Below are positions 54,198-62,658 of a stretch of 64,000 nt of DNA, in pieces. A program made the translations under genes and the position numbers. Origin of the DNA: Variovorax brevis (GTDB taxonomy: Bacteria; Pseudomonadota; Gammaproteobacteria; Burkholderiales; Burkholderiaceae_C); contig NZ_JASZYG010000003.1 of assembly GCF_030317105.1 (NCBI RefSeq), positions 682,001 through 746,000 on the forward strand, given 5' to 3'. Position 1 is the stretch's first letter, and each line of letters opens with the position of its first letter. The notes beneath the pieces are model-generated. The model did no database searches, was not told the DNA's origin, and worked only from the letters and a program-made list of their open reading frames with translations.

Positions 54198-54692
54198 CTA
54201 CATCTTTACGTCGAGCTTGTTGTCGACCGAGCTCACGCCCTTGACGTTCTTGGCGATCTCTTCGGCGCGCGACTTGGCCGCGGCGGTCGGCGCAGGGCCG
54301 GTGAGTGTCACATTGCCCGCCTTGGTGTCGACGTCGATCTTGATGGCGCTCAGGTCCGGGTCCTTGGCGAGTCGCGAGGACACCGCCGCCGTGATGGTCG
54401 CGTCATCCGCGGCGCCGGAAACGGCCGCACCGGCGTCCTTGACGGCTTCCGTCACCTTCGCCGTTGCGCCGGACGACTCCATCTTGGCCTTGGCATCGCT
54501 GGCCATCTGTTCCGTCTTGTCCTTGGCGTCGTTGGCTGCCTTCTCCGTCTTGGCGATGGCGGAATCCACCTTTTCACCGGCCGTGCGGTTGTCGGCCTTG
54601 TCACAGGCCGTCAGGGTCAGGGCAGCTCCCACCAACGCAACGGCCCACCAGGCGCGCGAGCCCATTGCGTGGATTGGTTTCATTTCGTTCAT
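54198..54692 (-). CDS. BON-domain lipoprotein
   Basis: 164 aa. Signal with lipobox ALTLTACDK. A Lys/Ala/Asp-rich helical linker (KTEKAANDAKDKTEQMASDAK) joins to one BON domain near the C terminus (DATITAAVSSRLAKDPDLSAIKIDVDTKAGNVTLTG). BON proteins associate with membranes and osmotic or envelope stress. Start at 54692 with GAAGGAGATCG before it. Confidence 0.88.
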   Translation of the reverse strand: MNEMKPIHAMGSRAWWAVALVGAALTLTACDKADNRTAGEKVDSAIAKTEKAANDAKDKTEQMASDAKAKMESSGATAKVTEAVKDAGAAVSGAADDATITAAVSSRLAKDPDLSAIKIDVDTKAGNVTLTGPAPTAAAKSRAEEIAKNVKGVSSVDNKLDVKM

Positions 54693-54781
54693 GTCGATCT
54701 CCTTCTAAGAGATCTCAATCTAGAGCGGCACGGCCTTCCCGGGCGTCTCATGGGCGCCGCAAATGCGTGTAGGACAGGATT

Positions 54782-55609
54782 TCAGGCCGTGACGATCCAG
54801 CCTTCCAGCGGATCCATGTTCGCAGGCAGGCCGTAACCCGGCGGGCCATTGCCGGCGCGCTGCACGCCCCAGGCGGCCTGCAGGAGGCACAGCACGGCGT
54901 CGAGACCGTCGCCCCTTGCATCGGAGACGAGTTCCAGGCGCAGGCTGTCCGTGAGGGTCAGGCTGAGCGCCAATCGCGTGGCGCCGCGCTCCAGTTCCGC
55001 CAGCAAGTCCTGGCGTGCACGGCGACGGGCATCGGTCTGCTGGCTGGTGTCGTCGCTCTTGTAGCTGCGACGGCCGATCACTTCCCGCGCCAGCATGCCC
55101 GGATAGCCTTCGAGGGCCACCCTTGCACTTTGCGGATGAGGTTCATGCAATCCGGGAAACGAGGCCTGCGCCGCCATGAGTCGCGGCACCCCGGCGTGCA
55201 GCATGTACGCGACCGGCGGATTGACCCATTTCATCGATGGGCTCGAATCGGCCGGTCCGTCGGTGGCCCGGTGCGCGAACTTCCGGCCCGCGGGCCTTGC
55301 TGCGCAGAACGCCGCAAACGTGCGCTGGATCTCGGCGCGGCTCAATGCCGCGTAGTGGTCGATCAGCGCCGGCCACAGCTTCGGCCAGCCAAGATGCTCG
55401 ACCAGTTCGCGCGGCAGCCCGAAGGGAAAATCGAAAGCCCCCACCCACGAAGGCGTCGCGCGCAACCACGCGCCCCAGTCGTCCAGCGTGGAAAACCTGC
55501 GCAAGGACGAGACCACGACGCGTTGCCCTGACAGCACGCCGGTGGCCACGACGATGTTCTTGCGCTGCGAAGGCGCGCTCGAGAAGTCGCAACCAATGAG
55601 CAGTTGCAT
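54782..55609 (-). CDS. DUF429 family protein (predicted RNase H-like)
   Basis: 275 aa. Starts LLIGCDFSSAPSQRKNIVVATG, an RNase H-like fold first strand with an Asp, and has WVGAFDFPFGLPRELV and LEGYPGMLAREVIGRRSYK, consistent with DUF429. Late residues SDARGDGLDAVLCLLQAAW may carry a further acidic site. The family's function is unproven. ATG at 55609; BLUF gene lies 84 bp upstream on the same strand. Confidence 0.82.
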   Translation of the reverse strand: MQLLIGCDFSSAPSQRKNIVVATGVLSGQRVVVSSLRRFSTLDDWGAWLRATPSWVGAFDFPFGLPRELVEHLGWPKLWPALIDHYAALSRAEIQRTFAAFCAARPAGRKFAHRATDGPADSSPSMKWVNPPVAYMLHAGVPRLMAAQASFPGLHEPHPQSARVALEGYPGMLAREVIGRRSYKSDDTSQQTDARRRARQDLLAELERGATRLALSLTLTDSLRLELVSDARGDGLDAVLCLLQAAWGVQRAGNGPPGYGLPANMDPLEGWIVTA

Positions 55610-55693
55610 CGGCTCCGGCTCAGTCCCGCGCGGGTCCGGCGAAGACCGACGCGGTACCCGTCACGCGAGACACCCGATGGCTCGTGCGCAAGA

Positions 55694-56116
55694 TCAGGCT
55701 CGACCGACGATCGCGGCCGTGGCCATCAGCTCTTCCAGGAGCGCCAGCGACACCTTGCCGGACACCGCATACGGGTCCAGCTCGGGCCGCTCCGAATAGC
55801 GCAGCAGGATGGAGGAATGCACCTTGGTCAGGTTGACCTGACCCATCGTCCAGCCGCCGAAGCGGCGCTCGGAGATTTCTTCGTAGTGCAACAGCACGAC
55901 GTCCTTGTGGCGGGCGTCGCGCTGAATGTGGCCATACAGTTCGCTGACCGTGGCGCGTCCGCCTTCGATGGCTTGCAGGAACACACCGCCGCCATGGCAG
56001 AGGATGCCGGTGATGCCGCACGACGTGTTGTGGGCACGCGCCTGCGCCAGGATGGCCTCGATGGCGGGAGGACTTGAATCCACAGCGCGGCTGGCGTAAA
56101 GCAGACGGACGAGCAT
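55694..56116 (-). CDS. BLUF-domain blue-light sensor protein
   Basis: 140 aa single BLUF domain that binds FAD and senses blue light. Key residues: Tyr in RLLYASRA, Asn and Gly-rich ARAHNTSCGITGILCHGGG, Gln in VFLQAIEG and Trp/Met in FGGWTMG, all as expected for photocycling. No output domain, so it must signal through a partner. ATG at 56116 with AGGAGG at 56123-56128. It lies downstream of folE on the same strand, with a dispersed repeat between. Confidence 0.92.
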   Translation of the reverse strand: MLVRLLYASRAVDSSPPAIEAILAQARAHNTSCGITGILCHGGGVFLQAIEGGRATVSELYGHIQRDARHKDVVLLHYEEISERRFGGWTMGQVNLTKVHSSILLRYSERPELDPYAVSGKVSLALLEELMATAAIVGRA

Positions 56117-56129
56117 GTCAGGCCTCCTG

Positions 56130-56202
56130 CCGGGCCGCCCCAAGGGAGGCCTGCGCCCCCTCGGGGGGCAGCGGGTACACGAAGAGACGGAGCGTGGGGG
56201 CC
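56130..56202 (+). repeat. Dispersed GC-rich repeat, copy 4 (folE-BLUF gap)
   Basis: CCGGGCCGCCCCAAGG at the left, CCCCCTCGGGGGGCAGCG hairpin, GTACACGAAGAG and GCGTGGGGGCC at the right. The same order as the element before fdsA and close to the tandem pair at 40698-40905. Here it is antiparallel to the genes. Confidence 0.85.
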
Positions 56203-56206
56203 ATCG

Positions 56207-56941
56207 TCAGCCTTTCCGGGGCAGGAGGGACAGGAATTCGCGACGCAATGAAGAGTCCTTGAGGAACGCACCGCGCATGACCGAGTTGATCATCTTGCTG
56301 TCCATTTCCTTCACGCCGCGCCACTGCATGCAGAAGTGCTCGGCTTCGACCACGAGCGCGAGGCCGTCGGGCTGGGTCTTTTCCTGGATGAGGTCGGCCA
56401 GTTGCACGACGGCCTCTTCCTGGATCTGGGGGCGCCCCATGACCCACTCGGCCAGGCGCGCATACTTCGACAAGCCGATGACGTTGGTGTGCTCGTTGGG
56501 CATCACGCCGATCCACAGCTTGCCGATGATCGGGCAAAAGTGGTGCGAGCAGGCGCTGCGCACGGTGATCGGCCCGACGATCATCAGCTCGTTGAGATGC
56601 TCCGCGTTGGGGAATTCCGTGAGCGGAGGCGGCGCCACGTAGCGTCCCCTGAACACCTCATTGACATACATCTTGGCAACGCGGCGCGCGGTCTTGCCGG
56701 TGTTGTGGTCGTTCTTGAGGTCGATGACCAGGCTTTCGAGCACGCCGTGCATCTTGTGCTCCACCTCGTCGAGCAGGGCTTCAAGCTCGCCAGGACGGAT
56801 GAATTCAGCGATGTTGTCGTTCGCGTTGAAGCGCTTGCGGGCGGCCAGGAGCCGCTCGCGGATCTTCACGGAAACTGGGGTGCCCTCGGCATCGCCGCCC
56901 GCATCGTCGGGCAGCTGCTTGGCAGCGGTTTTCGTCAGCAT
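56207..56941 (-). CDS. folE: GTP cyclohydrolase I
   Basis: 244 aa, making 7,8-dihydroneopterin triphosphate from GTP for folate. Zinc site SACSHHFCPIIGKLWIGV, KYARLAEWVMGRPQIQEE and VVEAEHFCMQWRGVK (third Cys) are present. An N-terminal extension of about 35 residues. Nearby nudB, encoding the next hydrolase of the pathway, fits. Confidence 0.95.
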   Translation of the reverse strand: MLTKTAAKQLPDDAGGDAEGTPVSVKIRERLLAARKRFNANDNIAEFIRPGELEALLDEVEHKMHGVLESLVIDLKNDHNTGKTARRVAKMYVNEVFRGRYVAPPPLTEFPNAEHLNELMIVGPITVRSACSHHFCPIIGKLWIGVMPNEHTNVIGLSKYARLAEWVMGRPQIQEEAVVQLADLIQEKTQPDGLALVVEAEHFCMQWRGVKEMDSKMINSVMRGAFLKDSSLRREFLSLLPRKG

Positions 56942-57015
56942 GCGCGCATCGTATCAGTGAATACAAGCCCGGCCATACCGTGCTGGAATCCCTTTGCAGG
57001 CTTGCGTTGATGCTA

Positions 57016-57768
57016 TCAATTCAATAGCGAAAAGTCTGTGACGAGCGGCAAGTGATCCGACATGCGCGCCCAGACCGGTCCGCGGGGCACGGTGCAATCC
57101 AGCGGCTTGAGGTGGCGCCCGTAGATGAAGTCGAGCTGCGTCACGGGCATCCGCGACGGATAGGTCAAGGTGCGCGGCCCGCGCAGGTCGCTGGAATCGC
57201 GCAGGCCCATCGCGTTCATGGCGTAGCGCATGCGCGCGCCCCAGTCGTTGAAATCGCCGGCAACGATCAGGCGTTCATTGGCGGGAATCTCGTGCTCGAC
57301 GAATTCGCGCACCAGCCCGATCTGCCGCACGCGGCTGCCTTTGATGAGGCCAAGGTGCAGCACGATGGCATGGACCGGCGAGCCATCGACATCGATGACG
57401 GTGTGCAGCAAGCCGCGCTGCTCGAAGCGATGGTCCGAGATGTCGCGGTGGCTCTGGTGCAGCACCGGCCAGCGCGTCAGCAACGCATTGCCGTGCTCGC
57501 CGTGCCGGGTGATCGCATTGGTTTCGTACACGGCCGTGTAGCCCTCGGGCGCCAGGAAGTCCGCCTGCGGCAAGTCGGGCCAGCGCTCGAAGCGCTCGGC
57601 GGCCTTGCGGTTCATCTTGCGCACTTCCTGCAGGCAGATGATGTCCGCATCGAGCTGTTCGATGGCGTGGCCGAGGTTGTGGATTTCCAGCCGGCGCGTC
57701 GGGCCGAGGCCCTGGACGCCCTTGTGGATGTTGTAGGTCGCGACGCGTAGGTTGCCTGCAGAACTCAT
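57016..57768 (-). CDS. Endonuclease/exonuclease/phosphatase (EEP) family protein
   Basis: 250 aa metal-dependent phosphodiesterase fold. Catalytic elements: RVATYNIHKGV, ICLQEVRKM (Glu), GDFNDWG (Asp-x-Asn), MSDHLPLV (Asp-His). Such proteins often stand next to a phospholipase D-type cardiolipin synthase, which is not visible here. ATG at 57768 overlaps the nudB stop as ATGA. Confidence 0.9.
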   Translation of the reverse strand: MSSAGNLRVATYNIHKGVQGLGPTRRLEIHNLGHAIEQLDADIICLQEVRKMNRKAAERFERWPDLPQADFLAPEGYTAVYETNAITRHGEHGNALLTRWPVLHQSHRDISDHRFEQRGLLHTVIDVDGSPVHAIVLHLGLIKGSRVRQIGLVREFVEHEIPANERLIVAGDFNDWGARMRYAMNAMGLRDSSDLRGPRTLTYPSRMPVTQLDFIYGRHLKPLDCTVPRGPVWARMSDHLPLVTDFSLLN

Positions 57769-58238
57769 TGCGTAAATTGTGGCAGCAACAGGATCGCTTC
57801 GGCATTGGAAGGCGAAAAACACGCGTCTGCCGCCTGCCGATACGGCAGCCATTGCCAGTGGGTGTGTTCGCGTGGGTCGAGCGTCGGCGTGCACCGATCG
57901 GGCAGGCAAAGGCCGAACAGATGTTCGGTGTTGTGCGTGACGCCGGGCTCGTAGCGCGAGCGCCACCGGGGGTAGATCTCGTAGATGTTCGTGAGGCCCC
58001 AGTCGCGCAGCCCCGCGGCCAGTGGCGTGCCGGGCCGGCAGTCGATACCGGTTTCCTCGGCCACCTCGCGCGCGGCCGTCAGGGCGAGTGGCTCGTCCAC
58101 CCGGTCCTTGCTGCCCGTAACCGACTGCCAGAAATCGTTGGCGTCGGCGCGCCGGATCAACAGGACATCCAGCGCGGGCGTGTGAATCACGACCAGCACC
58201 GACTCGGGAATTTTCCAGGGTCGGTCGCCGGTCGTCAT
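57765..58238 (-). CDS. nudB: Dihydroneopterin triphosphate diphosphatase (Nudix)
   Basis: 157 aa. The Nudix box is GSKDRVDEPLALTAAREVAEETGI-type with REVAEETGI intact. Removes pyrophosphate from dihydroneopterin triphosphate in folate synthesis. The aspS-nudB order is common. Start ATG at 58238, 7 bp downstream of aspS. Confidence 0.9.
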   Translation of the reverse strand: MTTGDRPWKIPESVLVVIHTPALDVLLIRRADANDFWQSVTGSKDRVDEPLALTAAREVAEETGIDCRPGTPLAAGLRDWGLTNIYEIYPRWRSRYEPGVTHNTEHLFGLCLPDRCTPTLDPREHTHWQWLPYRQAADACFSPSNAEAILLLPQFTQ

Positions 58239-58245
58239 GGCCGCA

Positions 58246-60057
58246 TCAGGCGGGCGCGGCCGGCGTCGGGTTGCGCAGGCGGATGTGCAGTTCGCGCAAC
58301 TGCTTCTCGTCCACCGGGCTCGGCGCCAGCGTGAGCAGGTCTTGCGCGCGCTGGGTCTTGGGGAAGGCGATCACGTCGCGGATCGACTCGGCGCCCGTCA
58401 TCAGCATGACCAGGCGGTCCAGGCCGATGGCGATGCCACCGTGCGGGGGCGCGCCGTATTGCAGCGCGTCCAGCAGGAAGCCGAACTTGAGTTGCGCGTC
58501 CTCCGCGCTGATCTTCAGCGCGCGGAACACCTTGCTCTGCACTTCCTCGCGGTGGATACGCACCGAGCCGCCACCCATCTCAATGCCGTTGAGCACCATG
58601 TCGTAGGCCTTGGCGATGCACTTCTCGGGCGCCGTGTCCATGAGGTCTTCATGGCCGTCCTTCGGTGCCGTGAATGGATGGTGCACAGCGGACCAACGCT
58701 GTCCCTCCTCGTCGAACTCGAACATCGGGAAGTCGACCACCCACAGCGGCGCCCAGCGGTCGTCGAACAGGCCCGCCTTCTTGCCGAAGGCGCTGTGGCC
58801 GATCTTCACGCGCAGCGCGCCGATGGCGTCGTTGACCACCTTTTCCTTGTCGGCGCCGAAGAACAGGATGTCGCCATTGCGGGCACCGGTGCGGGCGATG
58901 ATCTCGGCCAGCGCCGCATCGTCCAGGTTCTTGACGATCGGGCTTTGCAGGCCCTCGCGGCCGGCCGCGGCGTCGTTGACCTTGATGTAGGCCAGGCCCT
59001 TGGCGCCGTAGATCTTGACGAATTCCTGATAGGCATCGATTTCGCCGCGCGAGAGACCACCTTCGGCACCGCCGCCCGGCACGCGAAGCGCGACCACGCG
59101 GCCGCCCTTCATCGTGGCGGCGTTCGAGAACACCTTGAACTCGACGCGCTTCATGAGTTCGGTCAGTTCGGTGAACTCGAGCTTGACGCGCAGGTCGGGC
59201 TTGTCCGAGCCGTACTTGAACATGGCGTCGCCATAGCTCATCGTCGGGAACACGGGCAGGTCGATGCCGGCCGCATTGCGGAACACGGTGCGGATCATGC
59301 CTTCGAACATCTCCCGGATCTCTTCTTCGGGCAGGAAGGAGGTCTCGATGTCGATCTGCGTGAATTCGGGCTGGCGGTCGGCGCGCAGGTCTTCGTCACG
59401 GAAACACTTGACGATCTGGTAGTAGCGGTCGTAGCCCGCGACCATCAACAGTTGCTTGAAGAGCTGCGGCGACTGCGGCAGCGCGAAGAAGCTGCCGTCA
59501 TGCACGCGGCTGGGCACGAGGTAGTCGCGCGCGCCTTCGGGCGTGGACTTGCCGAGCATCGGCGTCTCGATGTCGATGAAGCCGTTGGCATCGAGGAACT
59601 TGCGCGTTTCCATCGTGACCTTGTAGCGCAGCATCATGTTGCGCTGCATCGCCGGGCGGCGCAGGTCGAGCACGCGGTGCGTGAGGCGCGTGGTTTCGCT
59701 GAGGTTGTCGTCGTCCAGCAGGAACGGAGGCGTGACCGACGGGTTCAGCACCTTGAGTTCGTGCGCCAGCACTTCGATCTTGCCGCTCTTGAGGCTGTCG
59801 TTGGTCGTGCCTTCGGGGCGCGCACGCACCAGGCCCGTCACCTGCACGCAGAACTCGTTGCGCAGGCCTTCGGCCGCCGCAAAGGTCGCCGCGCGATCCG
59901 GGTCGCACACCACCTGCACGTAGCCTTCGCGGTCGCGCACGTCGATGAAGATCACGCCGCCATGGTCGCGGCGGCGGTTGACCCATCCGCACAAGGTAAC
60001 GGTTTGGCCCATCAGGGCATCGGTCACGAGACCGCAGTAGTGTGAGCGCATGGCCAT
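58246..60057 (-). CDS. aspS: Aspartate-tRNA ligase (non-discriminating or Asp/Asn type)
   Basis: 603 aa class II synthetase of bacterial type. N-terminal OB anticodon-binding domain ([29 protein letters not shown]), motif 2 ([25 protein letters not shown]), GAD insertion domain, and motif 3 ([17 protein letters not shown]). Whether it also charges tRNA-Asn cannot be told. In-frame ATGs at 60057 and 60051 are alternatives; the former is chosen. Confidence 0.97.
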   Translation of the reverse strand: MAMRSHYCGLVTDALMGQTVTLCGWVNRRRDHGGVIFIDVRDREGYVQVVCDPDRAATFAAAEGLRNEFCVQVTGLVRARPEGTTNDSLKSGKIEVLAHELKVLNPSVTPPFLLDDDNLSETTRLTHRVLDLRRPAMQRNMMLRYKVTMETRKFLDANGFIDIETPMLGKSTPEGARDYLVPSRVHDGSFFALPQSPQLFKQLLMVAGYDRYYQIVKCFRDEDLRADRQPEFTQIDIETSFLPEEEIREMFEGMIRTVFRNAAGIDLPVFPTMSYGDAMFKYGSDKPDLRVKLEFTELTELMKRVEFKVFSNAATMKGGRVVALRVPGGGAEGGLSRGEIDAYQEFVKIYGAKGLAYIKVNDAAAGREGLQSPIVKNLDDAALAEIIARTGARNGDILFFGADKEKVVNDAIGALRVKIGHSAFGKKAGLFDDRWAPLWVVDFPMFEFDEEGQRWSAVHHPFTAPKDGHEDLMDTAPEKCIAKAYDMVLNGIEMGGGSVRIHREEVQSKVFRALKISAEDAQLKFGFLLDALQYGAPPHGGIAIGLDRLVMLMTGAESIRDVIAFPKTQRAQDLLTLAPSPVDEKQLRELHIRLRNPTPAAPA

Positions 60058-60112
60058 GGCTGATTGCAGGCGCCCTTGAAGGCGCCTTCTCCTGTCTGAA
60101 AAACTGTCTGTC

Positions 60113-60730
60113 TTAAGCCGCTTCGAGGGCTGCGGGGCCACCTGGCACCACCACACCCATCGAGACGATGTACTTGAGCGCTTCGTCCACGCTCATCTTG
60201 AGTTCGATGCAATCGGTGCGTTTGAGCATCACGAAATAGCCGCCGGTGGGATTCGGCGTTGTCGGCACGTAGACACCCAGGTAGTCATCGTGCAGGTAGT
60301 TCAGCACATCGCCACCCGGGGTGCCGGTCACGAAGGCAATGGTCCACGCGCCGGGGCGCGGCCATTCGATGAGGACGGCCGTGCGAAAGGCATTGCCGTT
60401 CTCGGAAAACAGCGTATCCGAAACCTGCTTGACGCTGGAATAAATCGAACGGACGACCGGAATGCGCCGCACCACCGCGTCGCCCCAGCCCAGCAGGCGC
60501 TTGCCGACGAAGTTGCTGGCAATGGCCCCCACGATCAGCAGGATGGCGAGCGTGAACAGCACGCCCAGGCCGCGAACCTTGTGCTGGACCAGCCAGACTT
60601 GCCAATCGGAAGGCAGCAGCCAAAGGGTTTGGTCCAGCGTTCCGATGATCCAGTCGAGTACCCACAACGTGATGGCCAGCGGGACGATCACCAGCAAGCC
60701 GGAGAACAACCATTTGCGCAAGGCAAGCAT
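60113..60730 (-). CDS. DUF502 family membrane protein
   Basis: 205 aa. Two N-terminal transmembrane helices ([19 protein letters not shown] and [19 protein letters not shown]), then a conserved extramembrane domain with [20 protein letters not shown] and [17 protein letters not shown]. Function unknown. Placed between fmdB-like and aspS, a common betaproteobacterial order. Confidence 0.9.
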   Translation of the reverse strand: MLALRKWLFSGLLVIVPLAITLWVLDWIIGTLDQTLWLLPSDWQVWLVQHKVRGLGVLFTLAILLIVGAIASNFVGKRLLGWGDAVVRRIPVVRSIYSSVKQVSDTLFSENGNAFRTAVLIEWPRPGAWTIAFVTGTPGGDVLNYLHDDYLGVYVPTTPNPTGGYFVMLKRTDCIELKMSVDEALKYIVSMGVVVPGGPAALEAA

Positions 60731-60742
60731 GTGATCTTGTTT

Positions 60743-61096
60743 TTAGTTGCTGGCGGGCGTGGGACTGGGGGCCGGCGCAGGCGTGGCCGCAGGCGCTGCG
60801 GCAGCAGGGGCCGATGCCGGCGTGCTGTCGGCGCCCGAGGCGGGCGTGGCGGGCGCAGCGCTGTCGCCGGAGGTTTCCGACGCAGGCTTGTCGGCGCCCG
60901 TCTTCTTGTTGCCGCCTTCACGGAAATCGGTGACGTACCAGCCCGAGCCCTTCAGCTGGAAGCCGGCGGCCGTGAGCTGCTTGCTGTAGGCGGCCTTGCC
61001 GCATGCGGGACAGACCGTCAGCGGCGCATCGGACATTTTCTGCAGCGTGTCCTGGGCATGGCCGCAGGCAGCGCACTTGTAGGCGTAGATTGGCAT
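60743..61096 (-). CDS. FmdB-like zinc-ribbon regulatory protein with Pro/Ala tail
   Basis: 117 aa. The first 42 residues are the FmdB zinc ribbon (MPIYAYKCAACGHAQDTLQK and LTVCPACGKAAYSKQL, four Cys). The rest is low complexity: GSGWYVTDFREGG then Lys/Ala/Pro/Ser repeats to the end. The tail is longer than usual for the family. Role unknown. Confidence 0.88.
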   Translation of the reverse strand: MPIYAYKCAACGHAQDTLQKMSDAPLTVCPACGKAAYSKQLTAAGFQLKGSGWYVTDFREGGNKKTGADKPASETSGDSAAPATPASGADSTPASAPAAAAPAATPAPAPSPTPASN

Positions 61097-61176
61097 TGAA
61101 TTGGGGGGCGAAAACGGCGGTCGAACGGCCGCCAGCAAAGCCCTCGATTATAAGGGCGCCCCACCAAACACGGTGC

Positions 61177-62625
61177 TCACGCCGCGTCCACTGCCAAGGG
61201 GCGGTGTGGCGTGCGCACGTTGGTCAGCCATTGCGGCGCGAGCGACCCCACGACCATGCCCGCGAACGCTGCCAGCACGCCCGCCAGTTGAGCCGGAAAC
61301 TCGGCGCCCCACGGCAGCGCGAGGAAGATGAGCCACACGCCAACGCCCAGCACCACGGCGAACACAGCGCCCTGCGTGGTCGCACGCGACCAATAGAGAC
61401 CGGCCACCAGCGGAACGAAGGCGCCGACCAGTGGCACCTGGTATGCGCCCGAGACCAGTTCGTAGATGGGCGTCCCCTGCATGCGGATGGCGTAGGCCAG
61501 CACCGCCGCACTGAACAGCAGCACCGTGATGCGCATGGTCAGGAGGTTCGACTTGTCCGAGCCGGCGGGCCGGAACTGGCGCCAGATGTTCTCGGTGAAG
61601 GTCACGCTGGGCGCCAGCAAGGTGGCCGAGGCGGTGGATTTGATGGCCGAGAGCAAGGCGCCGAAGAAGAGCACTTGCATCACGAAGGGCATCTTTTCGA
61701 GCACCAGCGTGGGCAGCACACGCTGCGGATCGTCCTTGAGCAGGGCCGCGGTTTCCTCCGGCATGATGAGCAAAGCACTGGCCACGAGGAACATCGGCAC
61801 GAAGGCAAACAGGATGTAGGCAATGCCGCCGATTACCGGCCCGCGCGTGGCCGATTTGGTGCTGTTGGCCGACATGACGCGCTGGAACACGTCCTGCTGC
61901 GGAATGGAGCCGAGCATCATGGTGATGGCCGCGGCAAAGAAGAAGATCATGTCCTTGAAGGTGGGCTCGGGCCAGAAGCGGAACAGGTCCTTGCTGGCCG
62001 CGAACGCGATCACCTTGTCCGCGCCGCCGGCCATGTTGCCGGCGAACATGGCCAGCACGGCCAGGCCGAGCACCAGGATGATCATCTGGATGAAGTCGGT
62101 CACCGCCACCGACCACATGCCGCCAAACAGCGTGTACGCCAGGATCGACACCACCCCGATCACCATGCCCATCGACACGCTGATGGCGCCCGCCGACAGC
62201 ACGTTGAACACCAGGCCCAGGGCCGTGACCTGCGCCGACACCCAGCCCAGGTAGCTCAGCATGATGATGAGCGAGCACGCCACCTCCACCGTGCGCCCGT
62301 AGCGCTCACGGTAGTAGTCGCTGATGGTGAGCAGCGTCATGCGATAGAGCTTGCCCGCGAAGAAGAGGCCCACCAGGATCAGGCAGGTTCCCGCGCCGAA
62401 CGGATCCTCGATGACGCCGTGCAGCCCCCCGTCGATGAACTTGGCCGGAATGCCCAGCACCGTTTCCGAGCCGAACCAGGTGGCGAAGGTCGTCGTGACG
62501 ATCATGTAGAGCGGCAAATGGCGCCCGGCGATGGCGAAGTCCGTTGTGTTTTTCACCCGGCGGGCGGCGTAGAGGCCGATCGCGATGGTGACCAGCAAAT
62601 AGACGATGACCAAAGTCAGCAGCAC
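61177..62625 (-). CDS. Sodium:solute symporter family protein
   Basis: 482 aa with about 13 helices. SSF signatures: ATWFGSETVLGIPAKFIDGG, YYRERYGRTVEVACSLIIMLSYLGW and SAIKSTASATLLAPSVTFTENIW. Imports a solute with sodium (sugars, amino acids, organic acids); specificity unknown. ATG at 62625, divergent in function from neighbouring ubiB but on the same strand. Confidence 0.9.
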   Translation of the reverse strand: MLLTLVIVYLLVTIAIGLYAARRVKNTTDFAIAGRHLPLYMIVTTTFATWFGSETVLGIPAKFIDGGLHGVIEDPFGAGTCLILVGLFFAGKLYRMTLLTISDYYRERYGRTVEVACSLIIMLSYLGWVSAQVTALGLVFNVLSAGAISVSMGMVIGVVSILAYTLFGGMWSVAVTDFIQMIILVLGLAVLAMFAGNMAGGADKVIAFAASKDLFRFWPEPTFKDMIFFFAAAITMMLGSIPQQDVFQRVMSANSTKSATRGPVIGGIAYILFAFVPMFLVASALLIMPEETAALLKDDPQRVLPTLVLEKMPFVMQVLFFGALLSAIKSTASATLLAPSVTFTENIWRQFRPAGSDKSNLLTMRITVLLFSAAVLAYAIRMQGTPIYELVSGAYQVPLVGAFVPLVAGLYWSRATTQGAVFAVVLGVGVWLIFLALPWGAEFPAQLAGVLAAFAGMVVGSLAPQWLTNVRTPHRPLAVDAA

Positions 62626-62658
62626 GAAAAATCTCCTCTTTTCACTTCTGGGCGGGTA

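Noticed and set aside
58237..60045. 602-residue open frame on the plus strand
   Set aside because: Antisense to aspS.
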